Assembly: GCF_003013405.1 (NCBI RefSeq)
Contig: NZ_PXZL01000038.1
Location: forward strand, 62,001 to 126,000
Direction: 5' to 3'
Length of the DNA stretch: 64,000 bases
Source of the DNA: Brevibacillus formosus
GTDB lineage: Bacteria > Bacillota > Bacilli > Brevibacillales > Brevibacillaceae
Every line of letters starts with the position of its first letter. Positions within the stretch are counted from its first letter, which is position 1. Below are positions 35,890 through 44,401 of the stretch, one piece after another. Position numbers and translations under genes: made by a program. The notes under the pieces are model-generated. The model was given only the letters and a program-made list of their open reading frames with translations. It did no database searches and was not told where the DNA came from.

Positions 35890-36513
35890 TCATTTAAATA
35901 ACTCTTTCCGTTGCTCGCGCATCCACTGAGCAACCTGAATTTCTCCTTGATCATTTGATTTTTCAAGCTCTGCCACAATCGATTGATAATCGGTGTTGTT
36001 GCGATTCTGGCTCATTTTGGCTGCCCCTTGAATCGAGGTGATTTCAATTTCAAAACCAACGATTCCTTTCATTTCTCTCTCAAGCAATTCAGGATCAAAT
36101 GTATCCCAGAGACGACCATTTTCTCGGTGAGATTCATAGTGTGTCAGCATAGAATCCAAAGCCGACTTCATTTCATCCTTCGTGAGGATACGTGCTGTCC
36201 CATACGCATGTACAGCGAGATAGTCCCATGTGGGAACCTGTTCACTCTCATACCAGCTTGACGAAATGTAAGCGTGCGGTCCTTGAAAAATCAGCAAAAC
36301 ATCTCTGTTGTTATCCAACGTTTTCTTCTGCATGTTTCCGTATGCAATGTGCCCAGTCGCATAGATTTTCCCTTCCTCTTCACGAATTTCCAACGGGATA
36401 TGCGTAGCCAACGGGCGATGTTCATCAACCGTAATCAATAGGGCAAACGGGTTAGCCTTCATCGTTTGAACTGCCTCATCATGTTCCATACGATATAGCT
36501 TAGGAATGTACAT
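35890..36513 (-). CDS. paiB: FMN-binding split-barrel protein, PaiB-like
   Basis: A 207-residue protein of the PaiB family (FMN-binding split barrel; in Bacillus subtilis a negative regulator of protease and sporulation genes). It begins MYIPKLYRMEHDEAVQTMKA, and HIAYGNMQKKTLDNNRDVLLIFQGPHAYIS is the diagnostic core. The frame opens 26 codons upstream, but AAAGGGTG lies 6 bases before the ATG at 36513. It is divergent from a MocR-type regulator and upstream of a LysE exporter, suggesting a small regulated unit. Confidence 0.88.
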   Translation of the reverse strand: MYIPKLYRMEHDEAVQTMKANPFALLITVDEHRPLATHIPLEIREEEGKIYATGHIAYGNMQKKTLDNNRDVLLIFQGPHAYISSSWYESEQVPTWDYLAVHAYGTARILTKDEMKSALDSMLTHYESHRENGRLWDTFDPELLEREMKGIVGFEIEITSIQGAAKMSQNRNNTDYQSIVAELEKSNDQGEIQVAQWMREQRKELFK

Positions 36514-36552
36514 AGTAACCACCCTTTCCACTTGAATGTAATCCAAGGGTAT

Positions 36553-36581
36553 GATACAAACTGACATAAAAAAAGATACAA
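36553..36581. promoter_or_regulatory. Direct repeats in the paiB/MocR divergent promoter region
   Basis: GATACAA occurs at 36553-36559 and 36575-36581, 22 bp apart (about two helical turns). MocR/PdxR-type regulators bind direct repeats in such divergent regions, so this is a candidate site. The evidence is only position and repetition. Confidence 0.4.
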
Positions 36582-36615
36582 TAACAAACAAATATACATG
36601 TCAGAAGGGGTGCAA

Positions 36616-38025
36616 ATGAAAAATACCATTTTTACATTCAAGGATAACTCTCCTAAATACAAACAAATCTACGAGAAATTTAAGTCATTTATTGAACAAG
36701 GCGATATTAAGGCGGACGAGCCACTGCCCTCCATTCGTCAACTTGCAGATTCCTTACATGTAAGCCGTAATACAACATTAATGGCGTATGAACAGCTTGT
36801 TGCTGAAGGGTATGTTCGTGGAGAGGGCCGAAAAGGTTATTTTGTAAATGAGTTAGAGCCCGTTTTATTTCAAGAGGTCCGCAGCTCTTCTACTCACAAG
36901 CAAACAGAGCCGGTACCACCTGTACGGATTGATTTTCGCGCAGACGTCGTCGATCAATCGCATTTCCCTTTAAAAACGTGGCGGAGGATTTCGAATCAAG
37001 TATTAACGGAAAAGGACAGCTTTCGGTACGGAGAACCTTTTGGTGAAAGGAGCCTACGCGAGCAGATCGCAGCCTATTTACTCCAGTCTCGTGGAGTGAA
37101 AACAGAACCAGATGCCATCATTATCGGCAGTAGTACCCAACAAATGCTTGTGTATCTCGGTCTTGTCTTGAAACATGATTTTTCCAGCGTGATTGTGGAA
37201 GACCCTGGTTATGATGGCGCTAGGAAGGCTTTTCAATTAAATGGTTTTACACTCGAAACGTTACCCGTTTATGAGACAGGTGCTGATTTTTCACACTTAG
37301 AACAAATGAAATCACGATTGATTTATGTGGCGCCGTCCCATCACAGTCCATATGGGGTAAGTATGCCCATTCAACAAAGGCATGCACTCATCCATTGGGC
37401 AGAAAATAGGCAAGGGTATATTATCGAAGACGATTATGACAGTGAATATCGCTATACCCAACAACCATTTCCGGCTCTCGCTTCCATCGATTCAACGAGA
37501 GTTATTTATCTCGGAAATTTCTCGAAATGCTTTCTGCCGGGGATTCGTTTAAGTTATATGGTATTGCCACAGCCACTGATCAACTTTTATAAAAATCAAT
37601 TCGCACATTTTGAGAGCCCCACTTCACTCCTTAGCCAATTCGCCATGGCGAAATTTATGGAGGAAGGGGAATGGAATCGCCATATTAAACGCATGCGTCT
37701 TGTTTATAAACGAAAAATGCAGCAATTTGTTTGTGAATTAAGGAATCATTTCAAACATCATATCTCTATCATCGGGGAGCAGTCAGGTTTGTACGTATTA
37801 GTCAAAGTACATCTGGAACGTTCAGAAGAATGGCTCATTCAACAAGCCTTCCTTCATGGAGTTAAAGTCTATCCGACTTCACTCTTCTTCATAAAAAACA
37901 AAACCGATCACCCAATCGTCAAACTTGGTTTCAGTAATTTATCAACTGATGAAATTCAGCTTGGTGTAAAGCTCTTAACAAAGGCTTGGTTACAACATGA
38001 CGGGTTCGATAGCTCAAGCTTTTAA
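36616..38025 (+). CDS. MocR-type regulator: GntR helix-turn-helix fused to aminotransferase-like domain
   Basis: A 469-residue PLP-dependent regulator. Residues 1-70 are a GntR winged helix (LPSIRQLADSLHVSRNTTLM) and the rest is a class I aminotransferase fold. The PLP lysine motif is FSKCF in VIYLGNFSKCFLPGIRLSYM, and the family's EDDYDSEYRY is present. Start 36616 follows AGAAGGGG; the frame from 36598 is longer without a site. It is divergent from paiB and probably controls the paiB-LysE unit or its own expression. Confidence 0.92.
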   Translation: MKNTIFTFKDNSPKYKQIYEKFKSFIEQGDIKADEPLPSIRQLADSLHVSRNTTLMAYEQLVAEGYVRGEGRKGYFVNELEPVLFQEVRSSSTHKQTEPVPPVRIDFRADVVDQSHFPLKTWRRISNQVLTEKDSFRYGEPFGERSLREQIAAYLLQSRGVKTEPDAIIIGSSTQQMLVYLGLVLKHDFSSVIVEDPGYDGARKAFQLNGFTLETLPVYETGADFSHLEQMKSRLIYVAPSHHSPYGVSMPIQQRHALIHWAENRQGYIIEDDYDSEYRYTQQPFPALASIDSTRVIYLGNFSKCFLPGIRLSYMVLPQPLINFYKNQFAHFESPTSLLSQFAMAKFMEEGEWNRHIKRMRLVYKRKMQQFVCELRNHFKHHISIIGEQSGLYVLVKVHLERSEEWLIQQAFLHGVKVYPTSLFFIKNKTDHPIVKLGFSNLSTDEIQLGVKLLTKAWLQHDGFDSSSF

Positions 38026-38050
38026 GCCCGAACAAACACCCAAGCTGGTA

Positions 38051-38256
38051 GGAGAAAAAAGAAGAAATAAGCGAAAGTCTTTGGGATACCAACCGAAGCG
38101 CAATGGAAAAAAAGAAACCTGCCTTTAGCGTCCACCTCTGAAATACTTCGCAGAGGCGCGACTTTGGACGCGGGTTTCTTTTTTTCCATGGAGCTGGGCA
38201 GGGGTGACCCCATAGCAGGTAGCCCAAGAACTTGAGTGTTTTCTTCTTTTTTCTCC
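38051..38256 (-). repeat. Nested-palindrome repeat, copy A
   Basis: Outer arms 38051-38067 and 38240-38256 (17 bp) and inner arms 38103-38119 and 38173-38189 (17 bp) are perfectly complementary. An apical stem (GCGTCC/GGACGC and CCTCTG/CAGAGG) lies inside. The element fills the 310-base gap between the MocR gene and an amidohydrolase terminator. It is most like copy C, sharing TTAGCGTCCACCTCTGA and ACTTTGGACGCGGGTTTC. Orientation is given relative to copies D and E. Confidence 0.8.
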
Positions 38257-38286
38257 CACCACCAAAGGCTCGATTTAGACCAAAAC

Positions 38287-38322
38287 AAAAAAAGGCTTCC
38301 CTGAAAAATCAGCGAAGCCTTC
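38287..38322 (-). terminator. Intrinsic terminator of amidohydrolase paralogue 4
   Basis: On the minus strand GAAGGCTTCGCTGA and TCAGGGAAGCC form a hairpin followed by seven T residues. Confidence 0.8.
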
Positions 38323-38335
38323 TTTGTCTAACTGA

Positions 38336-39577
38336 TTATTTTGTTTCTTCCATTCTCTCCAAAGCACCATGCACAATTTTCCCTTTAAACATAACAGCAG
38401 CCCGACGAGATTTTCTCGCAATCGCTTCCGCAGAGCAGGAGCTTTCGGCAAACACGATGCTTGCCACGTCGCCAACCTTTGGCCATGCACGGTTGCCATT
38501 TTTATCGAGCGTTGTTTTTCCTCCGGTGATGAAGTACAAGGATTGCACCAATGATTTCTCATCGACCCAACGGTAGCGCTCGACCAGACGGTTTAGCTTA
38601 TCCAGCATATCGCCTGTACCATATGGCGACCACGAATCGTAGAATCCATCGTAACCAAGTGCGACTTGTACACCTTTGGCATGAAGCATCGGAACAGGTG
38701 GCATCGCCCGATTAATCGGAACGGTCGTCATGATCATCGTTCCCAGCTGGGACAATCGATCCGCCATGTCCGAGCTTTCCTCCATCGACACATCTCCGAG
38801 CGCAAAGGCATGGCTGATCGCCATCCGGTTCTGCCAGCCAGCTTCCTCGGTCAGATCGAGCAGTCTTTTGATCGTATAGAAGCCGAGTGTCCCTGGATCA
38901 TGCAGGTGAATATCGACATCCGCATCTGCTTCCACGGCAATGTCCATCATTTCACGCAAGGAGCCTTCCAACTCATTATCGATCCCAGCCGGGTCCAAGC
39001 CCCCAACCAGTGTTGCGCCTTCCTTCATCGCTTGTCTCATCAAGGAGCTTGCTTGTGTGCGCAGGAGCCCCTGCTGCGGGAAGGCAACGATTTCATACGT
39101 CAGGCGATCGCTGTACTCTTCCAGTGCTGCACGAACACCCTCCAGGTTTTTCAGCCCGATGTATGGATCGATGTTGACGTGTGTGCGCACATGTGTGGCA
39201 CCGCCTTTGATATGGAGCTGGAGCATCGCTTGTGCGCGCTCTTTGGTCGTCCCGGTCATCAGCGGCATTTCTTTTGCTTCGAACTCCAAGCGATCGATCA
39301 GTTTTTTCGGAGGGAGGCAGGATTTCCAGGTTGCGCCCGCATACGTTTTATCCAGATGATTATGCTTTTCAACAAAAGAGGGGAGGGCTAATAAACCTTT
39401 TGCATCTTCTTGCGGTAAAGTGGTGTCGATTGGTTCGTTCGCCGAGACGATTATTGCAATTTTGCCGTCTTCGATCTTCAAATGACAGATTTCTGAGATT
39501 GTGTGAAAGACCCCGTCGTCTCCTGTTTCAAATCCTTTATCGAGACGAACATTGGTTAACCAAAAAGCTTGCATCAC
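38336..39577 (-). CDS. CodA-like amidohydrolase, paralogue 4
   Basis: A 413-residue member of the same family as the genes at 23723-27450. Metal ligands are FVEKHNHLDKT (HxH), DIHLHDPGTLGFY, ISHAFALGD and LGYDGFYDSWSPYG. The catalytic Glu of CodA is again Asp. It starts with GTG ATG at 39577/39574 after AAAGGG; which codon is used is unclear. It stands alone, 14-15 kb from the tandem cluster, and faces away from the gene at 39863. Its promoter has the same 21-bp repeat on the minus strand. Confidence 0.9.
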   Translation of the reverse strand: MMQAFWLTNVRLDKGFETGDDGVFHTISEICHLKIEDGKIAIIVSANEPIDTTLPQEDAKGLLALPSFVEKHNHLDKTYAGATWKSCLPPKKLIDRLEFEAKEMPLMTGTTKERAQAMLQLHIKGGATHVRTHVNIDPYIGLKNLEGVRAALEEYSDRLTYEIVAFPQQGLLRTQASSLMRQAMKEGATLVGGLDPAGIDNELEGSLREMMDIAVEADADVDIHLHDPGTLGFYTIKRLLDLTEEAGWQNRMAISHAFALGDVSMEESSDMADRLSQLGTMIMTTVPINRAMPPVPMLHAKGVQVALGYDGFYDSWSPYGTGDMLDKLNRLVERYRWVDEKSLVQSLYFITGGKTTLDKNGNRAWPKVGDVASIVFAESSCSAEAIARKSRRAAVMFKGKIVHGALERMEETK

Positions 39578-39643
39578 TAGAAATCAGCCCTTTCTCTATC
39601 TTGCATGTAGTGGATGAGAGTCCAATCTAGCTGTCTCTAATTA

Positions 39644-39706
39644 ATTGTAGTGAATATTTCGAACAGGGTTGTTCATCTTCTTTACTAGTTTTTGCATGAT
39701 CTTTAC
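39644..39706 (-). promoter_or_regulatory. Shared direct-repeat promoter (copy 3), amidohydrolase paralogue 4
   Basis: On the minus strand GTAAAGA begins at 39706 and again at 39685, 21 bp apart, and TACAAT begins at 39649, exactly 36 bp after the second. The plus-strand gene at 39863 has its own copy 36 bp away, so two identical promoter modules stand back to back. Confidence 0.75.
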
Positions 39707-39741
39707 GTATTGTGTGGAATCTTCCTTGTTTTCGAAAAGGA

Positions 39742-39804
39742 GTAAAGATTGTGCAAATATACGTAAAGGTTTTGAAACAAATTTTACAGAATATTTCCTA
39801 TGAT
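39742..39804 (+). promoter_or_regulatory. Shared direct-repeat promoter (copy 4), atypical amidohydrolase
   Basis: GTAAAGA begins at 39742 and GTAAAGG at 39763, 21 bp apart. TATGAT begins at 39799, 36 bp after the second half-site. An apparent ATG at 39800 lies inside this -10 box and cannot be the translation start. Confidence 0.75.
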
Positions 39805-39862
39805 GACGAAGGATGCAAATGGAGTGGAGAAGCCGGAACGAGAAAGAATGGGGAGGATCATC

Positions 39863-41332
39863 ATGAAAAAGAAAATAACTGCAAAATATGTCATCGGTTT
39901 TGACGGCGACGATCATGTGATTATCAAAGATGGGGAAGTCGTTTACGAGAATGACACCATTGTGTATGTAGGGCACGATTTTGATGGCGAGGTAGATGAA
40001 GTGATCGATGCGGGCAATGCAGTAGTCAGTCCGGGCTTCATTGACCTGAATGCGCTGGGTGACATTGATCACGACATCGTGCATCTGGAGCAAGCTTCTG
40101 CTCGAAACAAAAACATGCTCTGGTCGGAAGACTACTACCGCAAAGGCTGTCATGAGGTAATGACCCCTGAGGAAGAGGCGTTCAAATCCCTTTACGCCTA
40201 CAGCCAGCTGATTCTAAATGGGGTAACGACTGCGATGCCGATTACATCCGTTTTCTACAAGCGCTGGGCGGAAACGTATGAGGAGCTGGCAGCCGCAGCC
40301 GATCATGCAGGACGCTTGGGATTGCGTATGTACATGGGGCCAAGCTATCAGTCTGGCATGCGTGTCGTGAAGGCAAATGGAGAGATCGAAGTACTGTGGA
40401 ACGAAGCGGAAGGACAAGCAGGTTTGGAGCGGGCTGTCCAATTTGTCAAAGATTTCGATGGGGCTCACAACGGACTCATCCGGGGAATGCTGGCGCCAGA
40501 GCGAATCGAGACACAATCTGTAGAGAGCCTGATCAACACAAAGCGCTACAGCGAGGAGCTCGGATGTCCGATCCGTCTGCATGCCGCGCAAGGTCTTTAT
40601 GAATATACGGAAATCCATCGTCGTCACAACAAATCCCCGATTCAGTTCCTGAATGAGATTGGCTTCCTCGGAAAGAAAACAGCAATTCCGCACGCCCATT
40701 TCATTCCAGGCTTTAGTAAGGCGAAATTCGGAGAGGGAGACGATTTGGCGCTCCTGCAAGAGACAGGTACGACCGTGATTCATTGCCCGCTCGTAGTCGG
40801 CCGCCACGGTGAGGCACTCGAATCGTTTGCCCGTTACAAGCGTCGTGGGGTCAACATCGCGATTGGAACCGATACGTTCCCGCCTGACTTCATCCAAAAC
40901 ATTCGCACAGCCAGCATGCTCTCCCGTTTGGTGGAAGGCGATGTCGCAGATTCCAGCTACGCGGATATTTACCGCGCAGCGACATTGGGAGGCGCACGTT
41001 TCCTCGGCAGAGATGATCTGGGACGATTGGCGCCGGGGGCAAAAGCAGATATGATTGCCATCGATCTGGATGGTTTCCACATGGGTGCGGTTGATGATCC
41101 AATCCGTACGATCATCACGTGTGGCTCAGGCCGTGATGTAAAGCTCTCCATCATTGCTGGACGCACCGTAATGAAAGACCGCCTCATACCAGGAGTTGAT
41201 CTGGAAGAGATCAAAGCAAAGGGACAGCGTTACTTTGACAAAATGCGTCTGGGCTACGTCGAGCGAGACTATCAACAGTTGGGCGAAAAAGAGCTGTTCA
41301 AGCCTTCTTTCCCAATCGTGAGCAAACTATAG
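39863..41332 (+). CDS. Amidohydrolase superfamily protein with altered first metal motif
   Basis: A 489-residue member of the large deaminase/chlorohydrolase branch (COG0402-like), distinct from the CodA-like paralogues. Histidines of strands 5 and 6 (RLHAAQG, AIPHAHFIPG) and the strand-8 Asp (AIGTDTFPPD) are present. The usual HxH after PGFIDL is missing: here it reads SPGFIDLNALGDIDHD. The enzyme may use one metal or other ligands, or be inactive. The start at 39863 has GGGGAGG 7 bases upstream; the longer frame begins within the promoter. It ends at a strong terminator. Confidence 0.85.
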   Translation: MKKKITAKYVIGFDGDDHVIIKDGEVVYENDTIVYVGHDFDGEVDEVIDAGNAVVSPGFIDLNALGDIDHDIVHLEQASARNKNMLWSEDYYRKGCHEVMTPEEEAFKSLYAYSQLILNGVTTAMPITSVFYKRWAETYEELAAAADHAGRLGLRMYMGPSYQSGMRVVKANGEIEVLWNEAEGQAGLERAVQFVKDFDGAHNGLIRGMLAPERIETQSVESLINTKRYSEELGCPIRLHAAQGLYEYTEIHRRHNKSPIQFLNEIGFLGKKTAIPHAHFIPGFSKAKFGEGDDLALLQETGTTVIHCPLVVGRHGEALESFARYKRRGVNIAIGTDTFPPDFIQNIRTASMLSRLVEGDVADSSYADIYRAATLGGARFLGRDDLGRLAPGAKADMIAIDLDGFHMGAVDDPIRTIITCGSGRDVKLSIIAGRTVMKDRLIPGVDLEEIKAKGQRYFDKMRLGYVERDYQQLGEKELFKPSFPIVSKL

Positions 41333-41340
41333 CCAGAACA

Positions 41341-41386
41341 AAAAAAGAAGCACAATCTGCTAGAAACGGCGGATTGTGCTTTTTTC
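41341..41386. terminator. Bidirectional intrinsic terminator
   Basis: AGCACAATC (41349-41357) pairs with GATTGTGCT (41372-41380), followed by six T residues; an A run precedes it. It separates convergent genes. Confidence 0.88.
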
Positions 41387-41388
41387 AT

Positions 41389-42171
41389 TTACCGTATGAA
41401 CCCGCCTTCGGAATGCATGATCTGTCCCGTAATCCACTCCGCTTCGTCACTTGCCAGAAAAGCGACCAGACGTGCAGCATCCTCGGGCTGTCCGATCCGC
41501 CCGAATGGAAATTGCTGCAAAAGGTAATGCTTGATTTCGTCGTTCATCCAGCCTGTATCGGTGGGCCCAGGATTTACAGCGTTGACCGTAATCCCTCGCG
41601 TAGCTACTTCGGCAGCAAGTGTAGCCGTCAGGGCATCCACGGCTCCTTTTGTTGCGGCATACGCGATCTCACCGACCATCGGGCCTTTGGATTGACCTGA
41701 AGTCATGTTAATGATTCTGCCTCCGCGTTGTTGAGAAAAGCGACGGGCAAATTCCACACTGAGCATCGTTGTTGCCCGCAAATTGATAGCATAATGTGCG
41801 TCCAAGCTGGCAATATCCAGTGCCTCGTAGCCATCATTTGTTGAGTAGCAAGCGTTGTTGACGAGGATGCTTGGTTCGCCCAGTTGTGCTGTAGCTGCGT
41901 CGAGCACCTCTTTGTAGGCATCGGGCTGTGACAGGTCGATCTCGATCCCGGCACATCTGACTCCGCAGCGTCTGATTTCTTCCTGCAAGATGGCGGGTTC
42001 ATCCTTTTGAATCCCATGAGCCATGGATTGGTCATAGGCAGTCCAATACGTATGGAAAATATCGGCGCCATGTGAGGCCAGCATTTTACAGATTGCAGCC
42101 CCAATCCCTTGAAGGCGGCTGGCTCCTGTTACGATGGCAATTTTTCCGTGCAAGCGAAGTTTTGTGGTCAT
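41389..42171 (-). CDS. Short-chain dehydrogenase/reductase, FabG-like
   Basis: A 260-residue NAD(P)-dependent oxidoreductase. The cofactor motif is TGASRLQGIG, the structural motif NNAC, and the catalytic Ser-Tyr-Lys appears as MTSGQS and YAATK. VNAVNPGPTDTGW is the typical post-catalytic loop. An SDR of this type reduces or oxidises a small carbonyl compound; the substrate is unknown. AGGAGGGATATGT precedes the ATG. Confidence 0.92.
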   Translation of the reverse strand: MTTKLRLHGKIAIVTGASRLQGIGAAICKMLASHGADIFHTYWTAYDQSMAHGIQKDEPAILQEEIRRCGVRCAGIEIDLSQPDAYKEVLDAATAQLGEPSILVNNACYSTNDGYEALDIASLDAHYAINLRATTMLSVEFARRFSQQRGGRIINMTSGQSKGPMVGEIAYAATKGAVDALTATLAAEVATRGITVNAVNPGPTDTGWMNDEIKHYLLQQFPFGRIGQPEDAARLVAFLASDEAEWITGQIMHSEGGFIR

Positions 42172-42400
42172 ACATATCCCTCCTCATTCTGCCACTATCC
42201 ATTCTTTTCGGGATACCTATTCCCGTCATCCTGCCTACGAAGAAAAAAATCGATCACGAAATTATTGCGAAGTTTTCGCTAAATAACCAGAAATTGTAGG
42301 GGTAGGAGAAACTTACGCTGGAAATCATGCAAAATTGTTGCTATTTTGTATATATAGGAAGTTTCAAATCGTGGTTTTCATACTAAGGGAGATGTAGAAG

Positions 42401-43474
42401 ATGGAGTGTCAGTTAACGATTACCCGGACAGAACAGAAAAAAGAGAAACCAGCTTCTGACAAGCTGGGGTTCGGTGTTCATTTTACCGATCATATGTTCA
42501 CCATGGATTATACAGAAGGTAAAGGATGGCATGATCCACAAATCGTCCCTTACTCTCCGCTGACATTGGACCCGGCAGCAATGGTGTTCCATTACGGGCA
42601 AGCTGTGTTCGAGGGCTTGAAAGCTTATCGCAACCAAGAGGGCAAGGTTCGGTTGTTCCGTCCTGATCAAAACTTCAAGCGTATGAACCGTTCATTGGAG
42701 CGTATGAGCATGCCGTTGATCGACGAGGAATTCATGGTCGAGGCATTGAAGCAGCTGGTGGCAGTAGATAAAGATTGGATTCCAACAGAAAGCGGACAGT
42801 CTCTCTACATTCGTCCCTTTGTAATCGCGACAGAGCCATGCTTTGGTGTGCGCGCTTCGTATACGTACAAATTGGTGATCGTGCTCTCTCCAGTTGGAGC
42901 GTACTATGCGGGTGGCATGCAGCCGGTGAAAATTTATGTAGAAAACAACTACGTTCGTGCCGTAAGAGGCGGAACAGGAAACGCGAAAGTGGCAGGTAAC
43001 TACGCAGGCGGTCTGAAAGCACAAGTGGAAGCAAAAGAAAAAGGCTATGAGCAAGTGCTGTGGCTTGATGGCGTAGAGAATAAATATATTGAAGAAGTAG
43101 GCAGCATGAATGTGTTCTTCAAGGTAAAAGGGGAAGTGTGGACCCCGGCATTGAACGGCAGCATCCTGGAGGGTATCACAAGAGACTCGACCATCCAATT
43201 GCTCAAGGACTGGGGAATTCCAGTCGTAGAGAAGCGGATTTCCATGGAAGACTTGCATACCGCTTACGTCAACGGTGATCTGGAGGAAGCATTCGGTACC
43301 GGAACAGCGGCTGTTATTTCCCCAGTTGGCGATCTGAACTGGAACGGACATCAGATGATCATTAACGGTGAAAAAACAGGGGAATTGACGACGAAACTGT
43401 ACGAAGAGATGACAGGAATCCAGTACGGTGAGCGTGTAGACAAGTTTGGCTGGTCGGTAGAAGTGACAGAATAA
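42401..43474 (+). CDS. ilvE: Branched-chain amino acid aminotransferase
   Basis: A 357-residue fold-type IV PLP aminotransferase of the large BCAT class. Recognisable stretches are VFHYGQAVFEGLKAYRN, NAKVAGNYAGG (with the PLP lysine in KVAGNYAG), EVGSMNVFF and EAFGTGTAAVISPVG. It makes or degrades leucine, isoleucine and valine. GGGAGATG lies 11 bases before the ATG. No T-box or other leader structure is evident in the 229 bases upstream. It ends at a strong terminator. Confidence 0.95.
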   Translation: MECQLTITRTEQKKEKPASDKLGFGVHFTDHMFTMDYTEGKGWHDPQIVPYSPLTLDPAAMVFHYGQAVFEGLKAYRNQEGKVRLFRPDQNFKRMNRSLERMSMPLIDEEFMVEALKQLVAVDKDWIPTESGQSLYIRPFVIATEPCFGVRASYTYKLVIVLSPVGAYYAGGMQPVKIYVENNYVRAVRGGTGNAKVAGNYAGGLKAQVEAKEKGYEQVLWLDGVENKYIEEVGSMNVFFKVKGEVWTPALNGSILEGITRDSTIQLLKDWGIPVVEKRISMEDLHTAYVNGDLEEAFGTGTAAVISPVGDLNWNGHQMIINGEKTGELTTKLYEEMTGIQYGERVDKFGWSVEVTE

Positions 43475-43494
43475 TCACGCCAGTAAAACAAGAG

Positions 43495-43535
43495 GCATAG
43501 CCTTCTCTTTTTCGGGAGAGGGCTATGCTTTTTTT
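43495..43535 (+). terminator. Intrinsic terminator of ilvE
   Basis: GCATAGCCTTCTC pairs with GAGAGGGCTATGC and is followed by seven T residues. Confidence 0.92.
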
Positions 43536-43597
43536 GAATTTCGCGCAGGTACTGGTAAGTCCAAGTATTTCACCTCTTGACAAGGGGTGTGTAAAAT

Positions 43598-43615
43598 ATT
43601 ACCTTTTGTGGTAAT
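43598..43615. promoter_or_regulatory. Inverted repeat upstream of FadR-like gene, probable operator
   Basis: ATTACC-N6-GGTAAT is a perfect inverted repeat. A TTGACA element (43577-43582) lies just upstream. The site is 45 bases before the GntR-family start and is a likely autoregulatory operator. Confidence 0.55.
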
Positions 43616-43659
43616 ACCATAAAAATTTGTTGTAGGACCAGAAGCGCAGGGAGGCGATC

Positions 43660-44376
43660 ATGACTTTGGAGAAAAAAGGGGGAAAGAAAGAACGGTCGTC
43701 GGATCAAATTGAACTGAAATTAATCAAGGCAATTTTGACCCGAGAGTATCCTACAGGAAGTACACTGCGACCGGAACGGGAGTTGGCAGAGTACTACGGG
43801 GTAGGTCGGCCAACCGTTAGAGAAGCACTGCAACGCTTGGAAAGAGATGGCTGGATCACTGTGCGGAAAGGACATCCGGCAATTGTCAACGATTATTGGC
43901 ATCAAGGCAACATAATGACCCTTGTCCATATCATTCAAAACCACGACGATGTTACGGATGAGTTTATTTCGTACTTGCTGGAACTGCGGATATCGTTGGC
44001 GCCTGTTTACATTCGTAACGCGGTTGCTGCTCATCAGCCGAAGGTAGTCGCATTGCTTGCCAATCTCGATCAACTGAACCCTGATGCTGATTCTTATGCA
44101 GTGTTTGACTGGGAGCTTCAGAAAAATTTGACGAGACTTTCCCCAAATCCTATCTATTTACTGATTGTAAACAGTTTTGATTCCTTTTACCTAAAAATGG
44201 CGCGAAGGTATTTTTCCATCCCGGAACACCGCGAAGCATCTTGGCACTATTACCATGAACTGTTGAACGTCGCTTTACAGGGAGATGTCATCGAAGCAGA
44301 GTGTGTAGCCAGAAAGGCAATGGAAAAAAGTTTGGAGCTGTGGAGAAACCGAACCGTGTTGGAACAAGACAAGTGA
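43660..44376 (+). CDS. GntR family regulator, FadR-like
   Basis: A 238-residue regulator. The winged helix is LRPERELAEYYGVGRPTVRE with ALQRLERDGWITVRKG. The C-terminal half is alpha-helical and resembles the acyl-CoA-binding domain of FadR (DEFISYLLELRISLAPVYIR) rather than the usual FCD histidines. FadR proteins respond to long-chain acyl-CoA. The next gene, 25 bases downstream, encodes a fatty-acid hydroxylase-like membrane enzyme, which fits a lipid-linked unit. GGGAGGCG precedes the ATG. Confidence 0.85.
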   Translation: MTLEKKGGKKERSSDQIELKLIKAILTREYPTGSTLRPERELAEYYGVGRPTVREALQRLERDGWITVRKGHPAIVNDYWHQGNIMTLVHIIQNHDDVTDEFISYLLELRISLAPVYIRNAVAAHQPKVVALLANLDQLNPDADSYAVFDWELQKNLTRLSPNPIYLLIVNSFDSFYLKMARRYFSIPEHREASWHYYHELLNVALQGDVIEAECVARKAMEKSLELWRNRTVLEQDK

Positions 44377-44401
44377 AGGAACACAAGAGGAGGGCGTTCT
44401 G

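Noticed and set aside
39800-39862. Upstream start for the amidohydrolase at 39863
   Set aside because: The ATG at 39800 lies in the predicted -10 box, and the good ribosome binding site precedes 39863.
40214-41080. 288-codon minus-strand frame opposite the amidohydrolase at 39863
   Set aside because: Its composition is that of a reverse-frame shadow, and the sense protein has clear motifs.
42172-42400. T-box leader before ilvE
   Set aside because: No specifier-loop or antiterminator pattern and no terminator hairpin are present in these 229 bases.
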